DNA of 64,000 nt from Jaminaea rosea (Eukaryota; Basidiomycota; Exobasidiomycetes; Microstromatales). The notes beneath the pieces were generated by a model, which made no database searches, had not been told where the DNA came from, and saw only the letters and a list, made by a program, of their open reading frames with translations. The position numbers and the translations under genes are program-made. Where the stretch lies: the NCBI RefSeq assembly GCF_003144245.1, contig NW_020289977.1, forward strand, positions 868,001 through 932,000. The letters are read 5' to 3'. Positions 62,640 through 64,000 of the stretch are shown piece after piece (position 1 is the stretch's first letter; each line of letters starts with the position of its first letter).

Positions 62640-64000
62640 ATGGCTACCTCCCTGAGCATCATCTCAAAATGTGCGACCTATCGGACACCACTTCAGGCAT
62701 GGCAGAGAAGCTTTGCTTCCAGCAGCAGAGCGGCTAGCAAGTCAATGATACCGTCGAGGCCCACTCGAGCTATGCTTTACGTACCAGGCTCGAGCGATAA
62801 GATGATCAGAAAGGTAAGAAGCCACGACGGCAGCCAGGCACTTTCTTCGATGGCAGCTCATCCCACTCACGCGCACCCAGAGCCATTCGATTGAAGTCGA
62901 TACCCTCATCTTCGACCTCGAAGACTCAGTCGCCAATCACCGCAAAGGTGCAGCTCGCGAGTCGGTCTACCATGGCCTGCGGTCCGCCTCCTCATCAAAG
63001 GGTCCACAGCGAGCTGTGCGCATCAATCCACCCTCATCAGACGAGAACCTAGCAAGCGACGATTTGGAACTTCTCTTACCCCTCGGACAGCTTGAAGGGC
63101 TCGTAATACCAAAGGTGGAACACGAAGCGGACGTGGCTTTCGTCCTCTCACGAGCTCAGCAGCTTCGCCCACCGGGATCACCACCTCTCTCCCTCACACT
63201 CTGCGTCGAGAGCGCTGCCAGTCTACTGCGCATGCCATCTATCCTTGAGACTCTTTCCTCCACCTCGCATCGCCCATCCTCCTCCCTGGCGCACATCTCC
63301 TCCCTCCTATTCGGTTCAGAGGACTTCTGCCACTCTGCGGGCATCATCCGTACTCGATCTCGCCGTGAGCTCCTCATGCCCCGTCAGCAGATGGCCCTGA
63401 TCGCAAAGGCATATGGTATGGCGGCGATTGACATGGTCTGCATCGACTACAAGGACGAGGAGTATTTGATAGAGGAGTGCAGGGATGGGGCTGAGATTGG
63501 TTTCGATGGGAAGCAGGCGGTGAGTTGCCGAAGGAGCGACAAGCCGTGACGAGTGCTCACTGACTTGCTCGCTGCTGTCGGACAGATCCACCCAGCACAA
63601 GTCGCTACGATTCAGAAGGCTTTTGCGCCCTCAGAGCAAGGTGCGTTGTGCCAGTGATGGCCAGGGGTCCGCCATGACTCACCTACATTCTGACACTACT
63701 TGCCTGGCCGGCTACCACAGAGGTCGCTGACGCTGAAAAGATCAAGCGGGCCTACGAGGAAGGCGTCAAGGGCCACAAGGGCGCTGTGGAAGTCGAGCTA
63801 TCGGGGAGAAGCGTTATGGTTGATGCACCGGTGCGTAGACCTCAGGTGTGCAGTGTAACAGAGCTCGTCTGCTGACAGCTTCAGGGTTCTGCTTGGCCTG
63901 CCATGCGCTCACAGATGCTCAAGGTGAGAGCGGAGGATGCTGCTAATGTTGCCACTCGAGGATTTGTCTACTGATACATTTGCCTTCCGCAATCGTCCTT
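62640..64000 (+). CDS. Mitochondrial citrate-lyase-beta-like protein (HpcH/HpaI aldolase family), 3' end outside window
   Basis: Exons 62640-62813, 62881-63519, 63586-63640, 63721-63830 and 63915-63923; an intron begins at 63924 and the gene continues past base 64000. The visible part has about 329 residues. The family includes human CLYBL, which cleaves citramalyl-CoA in mitochondria, and bacterial CitE. The N-terminus (MATSLSIISKCATYRTPLQAWQRSFASSSRAASK) is basic without acidic residues, a mitochondrial presequence. Motifs: AMLYVPGSSDKMIRKS across the first splice, TLIFDLEDSV (metal ligands), GLVIPKVEH, LTLCVESAASLL, LLFGSEDFCHSAGI, IDMVCIDYKDEE and, after splices, QAIHPAQVATIQKAF and SGRSVMVDAPMLK. 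All active-site motifs present. It is divergent from the VPS38 gene. Confidence 0.9.

Noticed and set aside
1-64000. Mobile elements, tRNAs, rRNAs, CRISPR arrays or prophage-like elements
   Set aside because: Scanned by eye for terminal repeats, transposase or reverse transcriptase motifs, tRNA B-box sequences and regular spaced repeats; nothing convincing was found. Short or degenerate copies could have been missed.

Overview
The window is nuclear DNA of a filamentous or dimorphic fungus, almost certainly a basidiomycete and most likely a smut-type one (Ustilaginomycotina). The DNA is GC-rich and densely packed, with about 31 protein genes in 64 kb. Introns are short (about 60-120 bases) with GTGAGT-type donors, CTGAC/CTAAC branch sites and CAG/TAG acceptors. 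The genes have clear fungal orthologs. An HMG-box regulator of the mating type carries the smut pheromone-response 9-mer ACAAAGGGA just upstream. The species cannot be named from the sequence alone. No transposon, retroelement, rRNA, tRNA or CRISPR array was recognised.

Layout. 1-11.3 kb: C-terminus of the cohesin loader SCC2, a spliced GNAT acetyltransferase, an atypical kinase, a secreted amidotransferase-like protein, mitochondrial GatA/HER2, acyl-CoA-binding protein, APC11 and a dienelactone hydrolase. 11.7-25.2 kb: SPT7 (SAGA), exosome RRP45, a BLI-3-like flavin-barrel protein head to head with RIB7, GAL7, ataxin-3, eIF3j and anthranilate synthase TRP2. 25.3-35 kb: myotubularin, a GH16 glucanase, the DEAH helicase DHX35 and an FBXO9/Hrt3-type F-box protein. 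36.4-47 kb: a small secreted protein, the RIM13/PalB calpain, kinetochore NUF2, diphthamide DPH5 and the HMG regulator. 47-49.6 kb: a 2.6 kb stretch with no supportable gene, the longest gap here. 49.6-64 kb: GAR1, a DeSI-PUL fusion, SRP receptor alpha, an ELMO protein, AP-2 sigma, a VPS38/UVRAG homolog and a citrate-lyase-beta-like enzyme that runs off the end.

Most genes are unrelated housekeeping functions. Many sit in divergent pairs with promoters of 100-450 bases, or convergent pairs with 80-250 bases between stops. Pairs that may share control are BLI-3-like/RIB7 (both flavin-linked), NUF2/DPH5 and DHX35/F-box.

Exon joins were worked out by eye from splice signals, reading phase and family conservation. 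They are predictions without transcript support. No single dramatic new system stands out. The best leads are the HMG-gene promoter motif, paired GATCGA sites beside the BLI-3-like gene, the long first intron of GAR1, a 19-base C tract inside a DHX35 intron, and several unusual domain layouts.
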